A stretch of 64,000 nt of DNA from Thalassobellus sp050294475 (GCA_050294475.1 JBNKOE010000003.1:178657-242656); one strand, 5' to 3'. Shown: positions 10,099 through 19,511, counted from the stretch's first letter. Made by a program: numbers and translations. Notes: generated from the sequence alone by a model not told the origin.

Positions 10099-11925
10099 AT
10101 GAAAAAATTATGCTACTTTTTATTGTTCTTATTAATTGTGTTTAAATCGTTTTCTCAAGAAGCTGAAACACTTCCTAAAATACCTTGGGAGGATATTGTT
10201 GGAATAAATAATCAAAGAAATTCAAATCTTAAAAAATGGAATTCTGATATAAAGGTTAAATTAGAGGGAAACTATACATCAACAGATTCTTTAAATGTCG
10301 CAAAAGTTTTAGCTAAACTAGATGCTATAACCGAGACCATCAAAATTGGGTTTTCAAAAAAAGAAACGCCTAACTTTAAACTTATTTTTTTAGATAAAGT
10401 GATAAATGATGACCGCATTGGTGATAAGTTTTCATTTGATTCAAAAGGATATACAAATGCAGAGCTGTATATCTATAATATTGAGAATTTGAAATTTAAT
10501 AACTCCTTAGAATCAAGAATAGCAAAGGCTTTAATCAGTTTTAAATATAAAATAGCTCATAAAAAATGGCATGATATTACTTTTATTGTTAATATTAACG
10601 AGAAACCATTAGACACTTTAGAAATTTTTATAAAAGAAATATATAGACCAGATTTTGAAGACCGACTTAGAATTGCTGAAAAACAATTTGAATATGTATT
10701 AGATGATATTTATAAAGTAAAAGTAAAAGCACGAGACCGTAATTTGTGGTGGGTTAAAAACCCAGTAGCACTTATCTTTTTACCAGCCTTAATTTTATCA
10801 TTATTCTTTGTATTTCTTATTAGTAAAATTAAAAAATCAATAGATGTAAAAATTAAAAGTGATTCGCTAAGTTTTGGAGTAGTTGCTCTTGTAAGTTTAT
10901 TTTTTATGAGCATTGTTATTATACTTTGTGTGTCTTTTTATGATTTCTTAACAATACCTGATGATTATGACAAAGCATCAATAATAAGGTTAGATACAAT
11001 TATATCAACAACAGTATCATTATATTTAGTTTTATTTCCTCTTCTTTATTTGTTTCGTTTTATAGAACTAAAAATTCAAAAAACATTAAAAAGTATATTT
11101 ACAAAAACAGCCTTAATTTTTTTATCAACAGGTTTTTTACCTTTTATATGCACAGTGTTGCTATTTGTTATAGTAATAAGTCATAAAGGAAGTTCTGTTA
11201 ATATTCAAGGTGATTATTTAACACTATCTAAAATATTTTTATTTTTAATGGCAATCGCTTCTATACGCGCATTAATAAGTTTTTTCATTTTTAAAGAACG
11301 AAATTTAATTATTGAAAACGAAATAAAGCTATCCAACTTAAGAGAGTTAAAAACCAAAGCTGAATTAAAGTCTTTACAATCTCAAATAAATCCACATTTT
11401 TTATACAATGCTTTAAATTCTATTGCTAGTTTAACACATACCAATGCCGAAAAAACTGAAAAAATGGCACTGTCTTTATCAGATTTGTTTAAATATACCA
11501 TTAACAGAAAAGGAAAAAAAACAAGTATTGTAAATGACGAATTAGAAATGGTGCGTAGTTATTTAGAAATAGAGCAAACTCGTTTTGGAGATCGTTTGGA
11601 GTTTACAATTCATGCAGAAGATGATGTGTTAAAAGAAGAAATCCCGATGTTTTTATTACAACCATTGGTTGAAAACGCCGTAAAACATGGTGTTTCTAAA
11701 ATTGAAGAAAAAGGCGTAATAAAACTTAATATTATAAAAACGGATAAAGGTTTAGAAATTGAAGTGAAAGATAATGGTCCCGATTTTCCTGAAGGTTTGG
11801 TGAGTGGTCATGGTTTGCAAACAGTATACGATTTATTGCGCTTGAGTTATGGAGACAAAGCAGCTTTAAAATGGCAAAACACACCACAAAAAAGTATTTG
11901 TATTTTAATTGATAAAACAGCCTAA
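10099..11925 (+). CDS. LytS-type sensor histidine kinase
   Basis: 608 residues from ATG 10099; an in-frame GTG directly before it is the only longer option. A signal peptide ending FKSFSQ is followed by a periplasmic region of about 190 residues and then five hydrophobic segments (about 222-243, 260-285, 303-322, 338-361 and 380-399). The His_kinase (PF06580) module carries SLQSQINPHFLYNALNSIAS with the phospho-acceptor His near 432, and the ATPase motifs PMFLLQPLVENAVKHG and VKDNGPDFPEGLVSGHGLQT. The LytTR regulator starts 1 base after the stop. The stimulus is unknown; relatives sense envelope or small-molecule cues. Confidence 0.9.
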   Translation: MKKLCYFLLFLLIVFKSFSQEAETLPKIPWEDIVGINNQRNSNLKKWNSDIKVKLEGNYTSTDSLNVAKVLAKLDAITETIKIGFSKKETPNFKLIFLDKVINDDRIGDKFSFDSKGYTNAELYIYNIENLKFNNSLESRIAKALISFKYKIAHKKWHDITFIVNINEKPLDTLEIFIKEIYRPDFEDRLRIAEKQFEYVLDDIYKVKVKARDRNLWWVKNPVALIFLPALILSLFFVFLISKIKKSIDVKIKSDSLSFGVVALVSLFFMSIVIILCVSFYDFLTIPDDYDKASIIRLDTIISTTVSLYLVLFPLLYLFRFIELKIQKTLKSIFTKTALIFLSTGFLPFICTVLLFVIVISHKGSSVNIQGDYLTLSKIFLFLMAIASIRALISFFIFKERNLIIENEIKLSNLRELKTKAELKSLQSQINPHFLYNALNSIASLTHTNAEKTEKMALSLSDLFKYTINRKGKKTSIVNDELEMVRSYLEIEQTRFGDRLEFTIHAEDDVLKEEIPMFLLQPLVENAVKHGVSKIEEKGVIKLNIIKTDKGLEIEVKDNGPDFPEGLVSGHGLQTVYDLLRLSYGDKAALKWQNTPQKSICILIDKTA

Positions 11926-11926
11926 A

Positions 11927-12688
11927 ATGAATACAAAATACACCACCATTGTTATAGACGATGAGCCACCTGCAAGAGATCGTTTGCTCAAATTGCTGGG
12001 AAATTTTCCTGAAATCTTTCATGTGATTGCTGAAGCTAAAAACGGACGTGAAGCCAAACAAAAAATTGAAGCATTAAAACCCGATCTTATTTTTTTAGAT
12101 ATTGAAATGCCTGGGCTTACAGGCTTTGAGTTGTTAGAAGCTTTAGAAACCATTCCTATTGTAATATTTTGTACAGCTTACGATCAATATTCTTTAAAGG
12201 CGTTTGAAACCAATAGCATCGATTATTTGGTAAAACCTGTACGCTTAGAGCGTTTAGAAAAAACAATTGGAAAGTTAAAATTACTCGACAGGCATTTTTC
12301 AACTCAAAACTTTTCTAGTTTTTTAAAAGAAGTATCACTTCAAAAAGAAGCCAAAAAAATGACTTCTATTACCGTAAAAAAAGGTGAGAAACTTGTTTTT
12401 GTGAAATTAGAAGATGTCTCGCATTTTGAGGCAGAGGATAAGTATGTTAATGTACATACCAATAATGAAATCCATTTAAGCGAACAATCTTTAACCCAAT
12501 TAGAACAAAAATTACCAGATAACTTTTTGCGTGTTCATCGTGCTATAATTATTAATACAGATTTTGTTAACGATGTTCAAAAATATTTTAACAGTCGGTA
12601 TATTATTACGTTAAATGATAAAAAATTAACAAGTTTAACTTCGGGTAGAAGTTATAACGCGCACATAAAAATTTGGATGGGTTTGTAA
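11927..12688 (+). CDS. LytTR-family response regulator
   Basis: 253 residues from ATG 11927; the longer frame begins at a TTG inside the kinase gene and is not favoured. Receiver domain with TIVIDDEPPARDRLL, DLIFLDIEMPGLTGFE (phospho-Asp near 56) and the conserved IDYLVKPV Lys. The C-terminal LytTR DNA-binding domain (about 145-250) shows DVSHFEAEDKYVNVHT and FLRVHRAIIIN. It forms a pair with the LytS kinase 1 base upstream. Confidence 0.93.
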   Translation: MNTKYTTIVIDDEPPARDRLLKLLGNFPEIFHVIAEAKNGREAKQKIEALKPDLIFLDIEMPGLTGFELLEALETIPIVIFCTAYDQYSLKAFETNSIDYLVKPVRLERLEKTIGKLKLLDRHFSTQNFSSFLKEVSLQKEAKKMTSITVKKGEKLVFVKLEDVSHFEAEDKYVNVHTNNEIHLSEQSLTQLEQKLPDNFLRVHRAIIINTDFVNDVQKYFNSRYIITLNDKKLTSLTSGRSYNAHIKIWMGL

Positions 12689-12765
12689 CATAAACTTAAA
12701 AGAATATACTTACAAGATAGATTGCCTGTATTTAAATCAATTATTCAATCAAATAAACAATTACC

Positions 12766-15612
12766 ATGAATCAAAAACATACGAAATCTTTTTACTTACT
12801 TTTTTTGCTTTTGGCAAATCAAATGTTTTCCCAAAATACAAACAATTTAAAAACAGCTTTACCTAGTTCGGTTTTGGGAGAATGGATTATTACATATAGT
12901 GAAAATCAGTTCAATGAATTTACGCTTCATAATAACTTTATTGAAACCAATTGGCAACCTTACATGTACAATAATGAAAGTGTGCAAAAAATAGAAGACA
13001 ATCTATATTCTTTTACAGGTAAAAACGATCTTAATCAAACAATTAATTACCAAATAAAAGTTATTGATAAAGACACTATTTCTTTGGATAACGGAAAAGG
13101 CTTTGAAACTTATTTTAGACAAGAAACGCCTAGACAAGCTAGTTATACAACTTTAACAGACTGTCCTTCTTTTCTAAAAAAAACATGGTATACAACCGAA
13201 GGAAATGATAAGCTTGAGTTTTCTTTAACAGACAATCAATTTATTTATAACGGGAAAAAATATGAAGTTGAAAAAGTAATAAATTATGCAGGCTCCAAAC
13301 AATACAGGTTTTTAGTAAAAGATGAAGTTGGTTATAAAATGTTCTATTTTAAAGACTGGTATACAGATGGTTATTTGAAAATAGGTTATAACGGTAATTA
13401 TGGCGATTTGTATAAATCTAATGAAGCTTATCCTAATTCTAGAACAGAAAATGTAGAAGCATACTTGGCATCTATTGTGCCAAAAGAAATACAAGGAAAT
13501 TGGTTAAAAACAGATGGAAGTAACTTATGGTCTCACACTTTGTATTATAATTTTGCTGTACTAGATCAAGTTAAATGGAACTATAAATCTATTAAAAAGA
13601 AAGGCAATAAATACATTGTTACTTTACAAAAAATTGGCAAAGAAAAAGTAATGTATGTACAACCAAATACAAATAATACAGTTAGTTTTGGTTTTAATAA
13701 AAAACAACTTCAACCTTATAGCCTCGAAAAAAACAATAACCCGAATTATAAGTTAAAAGAAGATATAAGTGCTGTTTTAGATACTACCATTCTTAAAGTA
13801 GGTACAGCAACTTACACGGGTATTATAAAAAACTTTAAAAAAGATAATACAGAAAGAACAGGTACCGTTGCAGTAAATAATATTTTTACTGGAGGTCAAG
13901 ATTCTTATTTAATTGAAATACAAGACGATGGTAGTTTTTCTGTAAGTTTTCCATGTTATCATTTAGAACGTGTATATGTTCAATTGCCAGGAAGTTATTC
14001 GGCTATATATGTTGCTCCAGAAAAAGAAACATGGCAGTTTATTAATAGTTCGAATAGAAGCGAAGGCTTTTTTGCAGGAGATTTAAAACAGTTTAATACC
14101 GATGTTGTTAGTTTAAATTTTATGCTATTTGATCATGAAGCGTATTACAGTCTTACAAAAAATATAAATGAGCTTTCACCCCAAGATTATAAAGCTGCTT
14201 GTTTCGAAATACAAAATAAAAATATTGAAACATTAGACAGTGTTGCAAAAACACGTTTTTTAAGTAAAAAAGCATATCAAACCATGCACAACGAATTAAT
14301 CTATAGAGGTTATGAAAATGTCCTTAGTTATGATATGAATAAAAGAAGATCATCTAAAGATGTGGATAATATAGATGCAGAGTATATAAAATTTATAACG
14401 CCAGATATTTTAAATAACAAAAAAGCTATAGAAACAAGTAGTTACAATTCTTTTATAAATCGTTTAAAATTTTTAAAACCGTTTCGAGAAGGTATAAGTG
14501 TAATACATCCTAATGTCGTTGAATTGGCAAAAATTTTAAAAGATGAAGGCGTTGAATTAACTAATGATGAACTTGCCTTAATTGAAAAACATAATAATTA
14601 TAATAAAGAAAATGCCCAAGCCATTAAAAAACAAAAAGAGTTTTACGAAAACAATAAAGATATTTCGGGTAGTATAGGTAAAAAATATACTGCATTATAT
14701 CAAAAAATGACTAAAGAAGAACGTAAAAAATATTTTGGTGAAAATTTGTCGTTAAACAATCTCATAAAGTATATAAAGTCAAATAATTTAGACGTTGTTT
14801 TTACAGAAGCAGAAAAAGAATACCAAAAAAAATCAGAAAACGTATTAACTAAGCAAGAACAAGAACGTCAAATATTATTTTATTCTGAAGAAACTAATAA
14901 GCAAAATCGTGCATTTTTAGAAAAGTATAAAAGTTATATAGATAAATTTATTTCAAACGAGCTTGAGAGAAAAGGCATTGAAAAGATTCGCGAAAACCTA
15001 GAAGACACTTTTAGTACAGATGTTATTATAGCTCAAGAAATTTTAGGGACGCTGAGTCGTAATTACACGCCACTTTCAGACTCAGAAATACAAGCTTCTA
15101 AAAAAGAAATTAAAAATAGTTTTATTGTCAATGTGTTAACCATTGAAAATGATAAATTAAAAGTCAAAATAGAGGCGAATAATTCCAAAACAGGGTATGT
15201 AGTTAATACAACGTCAAACACAGAAGCCAATAAAATTTTTGAAGCTATCACCTCTAAGTATAAAGGTAAGGTAATATTTGTCGATTTTTGGGCAACTTGG
15301 TGTGGTCCTTGTCGATCTGGAATTAAAAGAATGAAACCACTTAAAGAAGATTATAAAGATAAAGACGTTGCGTTTGTGTATATAACAAGTCCATCATCTC
15401 CAGAAACGACTTATAATAATATGATTCCTGATATTAAAGGAGAGCATTATAGAGTATCAAAAGACGAGTGGAATTATTTAACAGATAAATTTAATATTTC
15501 AGGCATACCTCATTACTTGCTTGTTGATAAAAAAGGAGAGATTGTAAAACGAAACACTAGCGATTTGCGAAGTCCTGATAGTGTAAAATTACTTTTAAAT
15601 AGTTATTTATAA
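12766..15612 (+). CDS. Large exported protein with C-terminal TlpA/ResA-like thioredoxin domain
   Basis: 948 residues. A signal peptide (about 1-22, ending NQMFSQN) is followed by about 800 residues rich in beta strands and then charged helices, without a recognised family. The last 150 residues are a thioredoxin fold of the TlpA type: GKVIFVDFWATWCGPCRSGI with the redox pair Cys846/Cys849 and the cis-Pro ISGIPHYLLVDKKG. This suggests a periplasmic or envelope thiol-disulfide role. In Bacteroidota such long N-terminal extensions on TlpA domains are frequent, but their job is unknown. It starts about 80 bases after the LytTR regulator and could be a target of it; that is inference from position only. 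Confidence 0.8.
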   Translation: MNQKHTKSFYLLFLLLANQMFSQNTNNLKTALPSSVLGEWIITYSENQFNEFTLHNNFIETNWQPYMYNNESVQKIEDNLYSFTGKNDLNQTINYQIKVIDKDTISLDNGKGFETYFRQETPRQASYTTLTDCPSFLKKTWYTTEGNDKLEFSLTDNQFIYNGKKYEVEKVINYAGSKQYRFLVKDEVGYKMFYFKDWYTDGYLKIGYNGNYGDLYKSNEAYPNSRTENVEAYLASIVPKEIQGNWLKTDGSNLWSHTLYYNFAVLDQVKWNYKSIKKKGNKYIVTLQKIGKEKVMYVQPNTNNTVSFGFNKKQLQPYSLEKNNNPNYKLKEDISAVLDTTILKVGTATYTGIIKNFKKDNTERTGTVAVNNIFTGGQDSYLIEIQDDGSFSVSFPCYHLERVYVQLPGSYSAIYVAPEKETWQFINSSNRSEGFFAGDLKQFNTDVVSLNFMLFDHEAYYSLTKNINELSPQDYKAACFEIQNKNIETLDSVAKTRFLSKKAYQTMHNELIYRGYENVLSYDMNKRRSSKDVDNIDAEYIKFITPDILNNKKAIETSSYNSFINRLKFLKPFREGISVIHPNVVELAKILKDEGVELTNDELALIEKHNNYNKENAQAIKKQKEFYENNKDISGSIGKKYTALYQKMTKEERKKYFGENLSLNNLIKYIKSNNLDVVFTEAEKEYQKKSENVLTKQEQERQILFYSEETNKQNRAFLEKYKSYIDKFISNELERKGIEKIRENLEDTFSTDVIIAQEILGTLSRNYTPLSDSEIQASKKEIKNSFIVNVLTIENDKLKVKIEANNSKTGYVVNTTSNTEANKIFEAITSKYKGKVIFVDFWATWCGPCRSGIKRMKPLKEDYKDKDVAFVYITSPSSPETTYNNMIPDIKGEHYRVSKDEWNYLTDKFNISGIPHYLLVDKKGEIVKRNTSDLRSPDSVKLLLNSYL

Positions 15613-15656
15613 AAATAATAATGCTGTTTAGTAAATAGTCTTTATGTTAATTATAA

Positions 15657-15698
15657 AATAGCGGTATTATAGCTAGTATATGTTGTAATACCACTATT
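15657..15698. terminator. Hairpin between convergent transcripts
   Basis: Stem AATAG-c-GGTATTA / TAATACC-a-CTATT with one mismatch and a 16-base loop. It sits between the TlpA-like gene and the leftward radical SAM operon. T tracts on both sides are poor, so termination strength is uncertain. Confidence 0.4.
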
Positions 15699-15702
15699 AA
15701 TT

Positions 15703-15903
15703 TTACATTATCATACTTCCACAAACACCTAAACTTACAATAACATAAAGGGCTGCTAGAATAAATAAAACTTTAGCTGCTTTTTTATTCTTTTTTAATA
15801 CGGCAAAACCAATTATAGTTAATAAAATTGTAGATCCAAACATAATAGCTGCAATTAAAATTATTAATCCATCAAGGTTTCCTACTTCTAAAAAATGTAT
15901 CAT
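15703..15903 (-). CDS. Small membrane protein, last gene of the radical SAM operon
   Basis: 66 residues with two predicted transmembrane helices (about 12-34 and 43-62) joined by a basic loop KKNKKAAK. The C-terminus ends GVCGSMIM. It is clearly a paralogue of the gene just upstream: both share the layout helix, F/G-rich turn, NKKA(A/S)K(V/I)L, helix and a terminal cysteine-glycine motif. ATG 15903, 10 bases after its paralogue's stop. No known family recognised; position suggests it serves the lipid-related operon. Confidence 0.7.
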   Translation of the reverse strand: MIHFLEVGNLDGLIILIAAIMFGSTILLTIIGFAVLKKNKKAAKVLFILAALYVIVSLGVCGSMIM

Positions 15904-15913
15904 ACTTTATATT

Positions 15914-16117
15914 TTAAAATAATCCGCCACCACAAATTCCAATGCCTATTAAACTATAAACTACTGCTATGATTAACAGTATTTTAGAAGCTTTTTTATT
16001 TTTATTTCTTAATGCGATTCCTAAAATAAAAAGTATTAGTGGCACACCAAAAGCTAAAAAAATTAGAAGTAATATACCCCAAATTAAACCAGTACCTTCA
16101 ACTATTAAATTAATCAT
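15914..16117 (-). CDS. Small membrane protein, paralogue of the neighbouring 66-aa protein
   Basis: 67 residues, two transmembrane helices (about 11-35 and 46-63), basic loop RNKNKKASK, and C-terminal ICGGGLF. ATG 16117 overlaps the stop of the radical SAM gene (ATGA), so translation is coupled. The two small proteins look like a recent duplication. Function unknown. Confidence 0.75.
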   Translation of the reverse strand: MINLIVEGTGLIWGILLLIFLAFGVPLILFILGIALRNKNKKASKILLIIAVVYSLIGIGICGGGLF

Positions 16118-17508
16118 GATATCTCGTTTCTAAGTTCTTCCAATCGTGCTTTTTTATCATCTCTATAAAACAAATTCATAGTTTCAAAAGGTATAATTTT
16201 ATTGTTTTTATCTACAATATGAACACACGATTTTTTAATGGCTCGCACATCAAAATTATAAGCATCTATAAATTGCATAATAATAACTCTAAATAAATTA
16301 TCATATTCCAAATTTGGAGCGTCTATATTGGGTAAGCAACACATAATAGATTTTAAGTTTTCTTTGGCAACTTCTACCGAGTTTCCTGTACTAAAAAGTT
16401 CAATCATTTTACCTTTCAAATTTTCATCTTGCTCGTAAATAATGGTGTTTTTACTATTATCTAACAAATCGTTAGGATTAATATAGCGGGTTAATGGAAA
16501 TACTTCGCCTCCTAATTTTAATGCATAACCCATTACTAAAGCATCTGGATTGCATGGAACTGGTAATAAATCATCAGGATTAAAAATAGTGGTTTGCTCC
16601 ATTATTTTTCTACGTACTTCAGTAAGTGTCATTCTATCCGTTTCCAGATTAAAATTATCTAATCTACCAGCAATTTGAGTAGGCTGTAAAGTAACCCCTC
16701 GAACACATTTTTGTTTTAATGCATAATCTATAATTTTACCTATTTCGTGGTCGTTAAGTCCTTTTTGAAGTGTAACCACTAAAGTTGTTGATAGGTTTAC
16801 CGCATTCAAATTCTCAATAGCTTGCTTTCTAATATGATTTAAATCGGCACCACGAAGCTCACGTAACACACTATTTTCAAACGAATCAAATTGTAAATAA
16901 ATCTCAAAATCAGGCGCGTATGTTTTTAATCGTTCCGCGAAAGCGAGATCTTTTGCAATTTTTATACCGTTTGTATTCAGCATTAAATGCCTGATGGGAA
17001 GCGATTTTGCATAATCTAAAATCTCCCAAAATTGTGGATGTATGGTTGGTTCACCACCAGAAATTTGAACCACATCAGGTTCTTTTTCATTAGCAACAAT
17101 GATATCAAGCATTTGCTTTACTTCATCTAAAGTTCGGTGTCTGCCATAAGTTGGCGAGGAGCCTGCATAACAAGTTGGGCATGTTAAATTACAACGGTCT
17201 GTAACTTCAATAACTGTTAAACAACTGTGTTGTTCGTGGTCTGGACACAAACCACAATCGTAAGGACAACCATAATGGGTTTTGGTGTTAAACTTGTATG
17301 GTGTGTCACTTGGTTTATTGTAGTTTCTTATATTTTTGTAATATTCAATATCATCGGCAATAAGTACTTTGCTATTACCGTGTTCGTTACAGCGTTTAAG
17401 CATATAAACGTTGCCATTTTCAAAAACTATTTTAGCATCTACACGCTTTAAACATTCTGGACAGAGGCTTAACGTGAAATCGTAATAAGTATATTTTCTA
17501 ACGGGCAT
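16114..17508 (-). CDS. Radical SAM protein of the MJ0619 / tetraether synthase (Tes)-like family
   Basis: 464 residues. The radical SAM cluster motif is CNLTCPTC (Cys106, 110, 113; CX3CX2C). Before it lie a rubredoxin-like CPEC pair (Cys16/19) with Cys40, and a CPYDCGLCPDHEQHSC block (Cys81, 85, 88, 96). The SAM-binding GGEP is at about 153, and further cysteines (VPCNPDA, IMCCLPN) lie near the C-terminus. This extra-cysteine layout and stretches such as ISGGEPTIHPQFW match my recollection of archaeal MJ0619, the founder of Tes, which joins lipid tails by C-C coupling. The gene overlaps an Lgt-like membrane protein by 11 bases upstream and a small membrane protein downstream. A lipid substrate is inferred from this context, not shown. 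Confidence 0.8.
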   Translation of the reverse strand: MPVRKYTYYDFTLSLCPECLKRVDAKIVFENGNVYMLKRCNEHGNSKVLIADDIEYYKNIRNYNKPSDTPYKFNTKTHYGCPYDCGLCPDHEQHSCLTVIEVTDRCNLTCPTCYAGSSPTYGRHRTLDEVKQMLDIIVANEKEPDVVQISGGEPTIHPQFWEILDYAKSLPIRHLMLNTNGIKIAKDLAFAERLKTYAPDFEIYLQFDSFENSVLRELRGADLNHIRKQAIENLNAVNLSTTLVVTLQKGLNDHEIGKIIDYALKQKCVRGVTLQPTQIAGRLDNFNLETDRMTLTEVRRKIMEQTTIFNPDDLLPVPCNPDALVMGYALKLGGEVFPLTRYINPNDLLDNSKNTIIYEQDENLKGKMIELFSTGNSVEVAKENLKSIMCCLPNIDAPNLEYDNLFRVIIMQFIDAYNFDVRAIKKSCVHIVDKNNKIIPFETMNLFYRDDKKARLEELRNEIS

Positions 17509-18241
17509 TTTTTAATTTTTGAATGATGAATTTATAATAATAAAGCAAACAAATTAGACATAAAATTTGAATACTACTTAAGCCAAAGACATAAAAAATA
17601 TTTGGTTTTAAAAACTCTATAAAAAAGCGAAAGCCGAAATATAAAATCATAAACCATTTAAACAGTTCTCCTGATTTTAAAACGGTCTGTTTTTGAATTT
17701 GTTTTAAGCCTAAAAATAAGATTGCTAAAAAAATTAATTCGTATAAAGATGTTGGGTGTCTAAGCAAGCCATCTCCTAAATCCATTCCTAAAAACGATGT
17801 TGTTTCGTTGCCATAAGTAAACTCGTTTATGCCAGATAAAAAGCAACCAATTCTACCTATAAAAACACCTAATATAATAGGAAACACAAATAAATCGCCA
17901 GATGACTGAGTTTCACCAATACACTTTTTTGCAAGTTCTACTCCTAATAAACCACCAAATAAACCACCCATAATGGTTTTTGTATTTAATAGCTGAATGA
18001 TGTTGGTCTGTGAAAATTCAATGAGTGGATTTTCTAATAAGCCCATTAATCTAGAACCTATTAAAGCGCCAAGTGCAGCTCCTAGAATAATGGATAATCT
18101 ATTGTTAGATGAAATAACATCTGTACGCTTTCGTCTTAAAAAAATGTAATACCTATATCCTATAAAAAAGGCGAGATATTCTAAAATAAGATGAATGTTT
18201 ACATTATAGCCAAATAATTGGGGTTCAAAAGGTATTTGCAA
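17498..18241 (-). CDS. Prolipoprotein diacylglyceryl transferase (Lgt)-like membrane protein with altered active site
   Basis: 247 residues, about seven hydrophobic segments. Lgt landmarks are recognisable but changed. HGGLIG of true Lgt reads MGGLFG, so the essential His (E. coli His103) is Met. GRIGNF reads GRIGCF, so the essential Asn (Asn146) is Cys near residue 133. The arginine of this motif (about 130) and RHPTSLYE (about 160) are kept. It therefore probably keeps a phospholipid-binding fold without normal lipoprotein activity. The start appears to be TTG 18241, because an in-frame stop lies five codons upstream and the next Met is at residue 65. It is the first gene of the radical SAM operon. 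Confidence 0.75.
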   Translation of the reverse strand: MQIPFEPQLFGYNVNIHLILEYLAFFIGYRYYIFLRRKRTDVISSNNRLSIILGAALGALIGSRLMGLLENPLIEFSQTNIIQLLNTKTIMGGLFGGLLGVELAKKCIGETQSSGDLFVFPIILGVFIGRIGCFLSGINEFTYGNETTSFLGMDLGDGLLRHPTSLYELIFLAILFLGLKQIQKQTVLKSGELFKWFMILYFGFRFFIEFLKPNIFYVFGLSSIQILCLICLLYYYKFIIQKLKNAR

Positions 18242-18275
18242 TGCTTGAATTTTTTATAAATATAGATAAAAGATG

Positions 18276-18283
18276 TAGTTTTG
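18276..18283 (+). promoter_or_regulatory. -7 box TAGTTTTG of dusB
   Basis: TAnnTTTG on the forward strand, 18 bases before the TTG proposed as the dusB start. It lies inside the longer ATG-initiated frame, which argues for the shorter protein. Confidence 0.45.
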
Positions 18284-18300
18284 CGCCAAATAAGATATTT

Positions 18301-19296
18301 TTGGTAAAAATAGACAACATAGAACTTCCAGATTTTCCATTGCTTTTAGCACCTATGGAAGATGTAAGCGACCCACCTTTTCGTGCTTTGTGCAAAGAGC
18401 AAGGTGCCGATGTTGTGTATACCGAATTTGTATCTAGCGAAGGACTAATACGTAATGCTGAAAAAAGCGTTATGAAATTAGATATTTACGAAAAAGAACG
18501 ACCGGTAGGTATTCAAATTTTTGGAGCTAATTTGGATAGTATGTTGCAAACTATTGATATTGTAGCGGCTTCAAAACCCGATATTATCGATATAAATTTT
18601 GGTTGTCCTGTAAAAAAAGTAGTAAGTAAAGGTGCAGGCGCTGGCATTTTAAAAGATGTATGCCTTATGGAACAACTTACTGCCGAAATGGTAAAACGCA
18701 CCAATATTCCAATTACAGTAAAAACCCGTTTGGGTTGGGATCATGATTCTATTAGAATTGTTGAAGTTGCTGAGCGTTTGCAAGATGTAGGCTGCAAAGC
18801 CATTGCTATTCATGGGCGTACCAGAGCACAAATGTATAAAGGCGAAGCTGATTGGAGACCCATAGCCGAAGTAAAAAATAATCCGCGTATGCATATTCCT
18901 GTATTTGGAAATGGCGATGTAGATACCCCAGAAAAAGCCATGTTAATGCGCGACCAATTTGGATTAGATGGCTGTATGATTGGGCGTGCTAGTATTGGTA
19001 ATCCGTGGTTTTTTAAGCAAGTAAAACATTTTTTTGAAACAGGTGAGCATTACCGTCCTATTACTATGCAAGAACGTGTTGAGGCAGCTCGCCGTCATTT
19101 ACAAATGGCAATAGATTGGAAAGGTGAAATTTTAGGTGTTTTTGAAACTCGTCGTCATTATACCAATTATTTTAAAGGCATTCCGCATTTTAAAGAGTTC
19201 CGAATGAAAATGGTTACTAGTGATGCATCAGCTGATGTATTTGAAGCCTTTGATGAGGTACTAGAAAAGTTTGGCGATTTTCAGTTTACAGAGTAG
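18301..19296 (+). CDS. dusB: tRNA-dihydrouridine synthase (DusB-like)
   Basis: FMN enzyme reducing uridine in tRNA D-loops. 331 residues from the proposed TTG start (family N-terminus VKIDNIELPDFPLLLAPMED); an ATG at 18241 would add 20 residues unlike the family and would swallow the -7 box. Motifs: APMEDVSDPPFRALC, DINFGCPVKKVVSKGAGAG with the catalytic Cys, TVKTRLGWD, IHGRTRAQMYKGEADW and GNGDVDTPEKA. The end FGDFQFTE precedes a stop at 19296. Expressed alone, divergent from the Lgt-like operon. Confidence 0.93.
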   Translation: MVKIDNIELPDFPLLLAPMEDVSDPPFRALCKEQGADVVYTEFVSSEGLIRNAEKSVMKLDIYEKERPVGIQIFGANLDSMLQTIDIVAASKPDIIDINFGCPVKKVVSKGAGAGILKDVCLMEQLTAEMVKRTNIPITVKTRLGWDHDSIRIVEVAERLQDVGCKAIAIHGRTRAQMYKGEADWRPIAEVKNNPRMHIPVFGNGDVDTPEKAMLMRDQFGLDGCMIGRASIGNPWFFKQVKHFFETGEHYRPITMQERVEAARRHLQMAIDWKGEILGVFETRRHYTNYFKGIPHFKEFRMKMVTSDASADVFEAFDEVLEKFGDFQFTE

Positions 19297-19422
19297 TTTA
19301 TTGTCTTCAAAAGCTCTTTTTAATTTATTAGAAAAATAAATAAAGCATATTGTCATTTCTGCTTTAGGAGAAACCACATGAGTTGCTAAATAAAATAAAA
19401 ATGAAAGATGAGGTGGTTTTCC

Positions 19423-19510
19423 GCGAGAAGGATTGCAGCGGCATCCTTTTTGCTTTTTTTGCAAAAAGATATAGCGTAAAGCCTGTTTGCCATTTTTCAT
19501 GGCAACTCGC
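19423..19510 (-). repeat. Palindromic intergenic repeat, copy A
   Basis: Read on the reverse strand it begins GGCGAGTTGCCATG, contains GGCAAACAGGCTTTACGC and a TTTTTGC/GCAAAAA hairpin, and ends GCAATCCTTCTCGC. It shares its order of elements (GTTrCC, GGCTTT, CAATCC, then GC-rich end) with copies near 28.0, 44.0 and 61.6 kb. It abuts the stop codon of the LolE-like gene. Confidence 0.6.
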
Positions 19511-19511
19511 C

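Noticed and set aside
11732..12061. 109-codon reverse frame across the LytS/LytTR junction
   Set aside because: Shadow of two strongly conserved genes on the other strand.
19261..19500. 79-codon reverse frame after dusB
   Set aside because: Runs through the repeat copy and the end of dusB; composition is that of the repeat, not of a protein.
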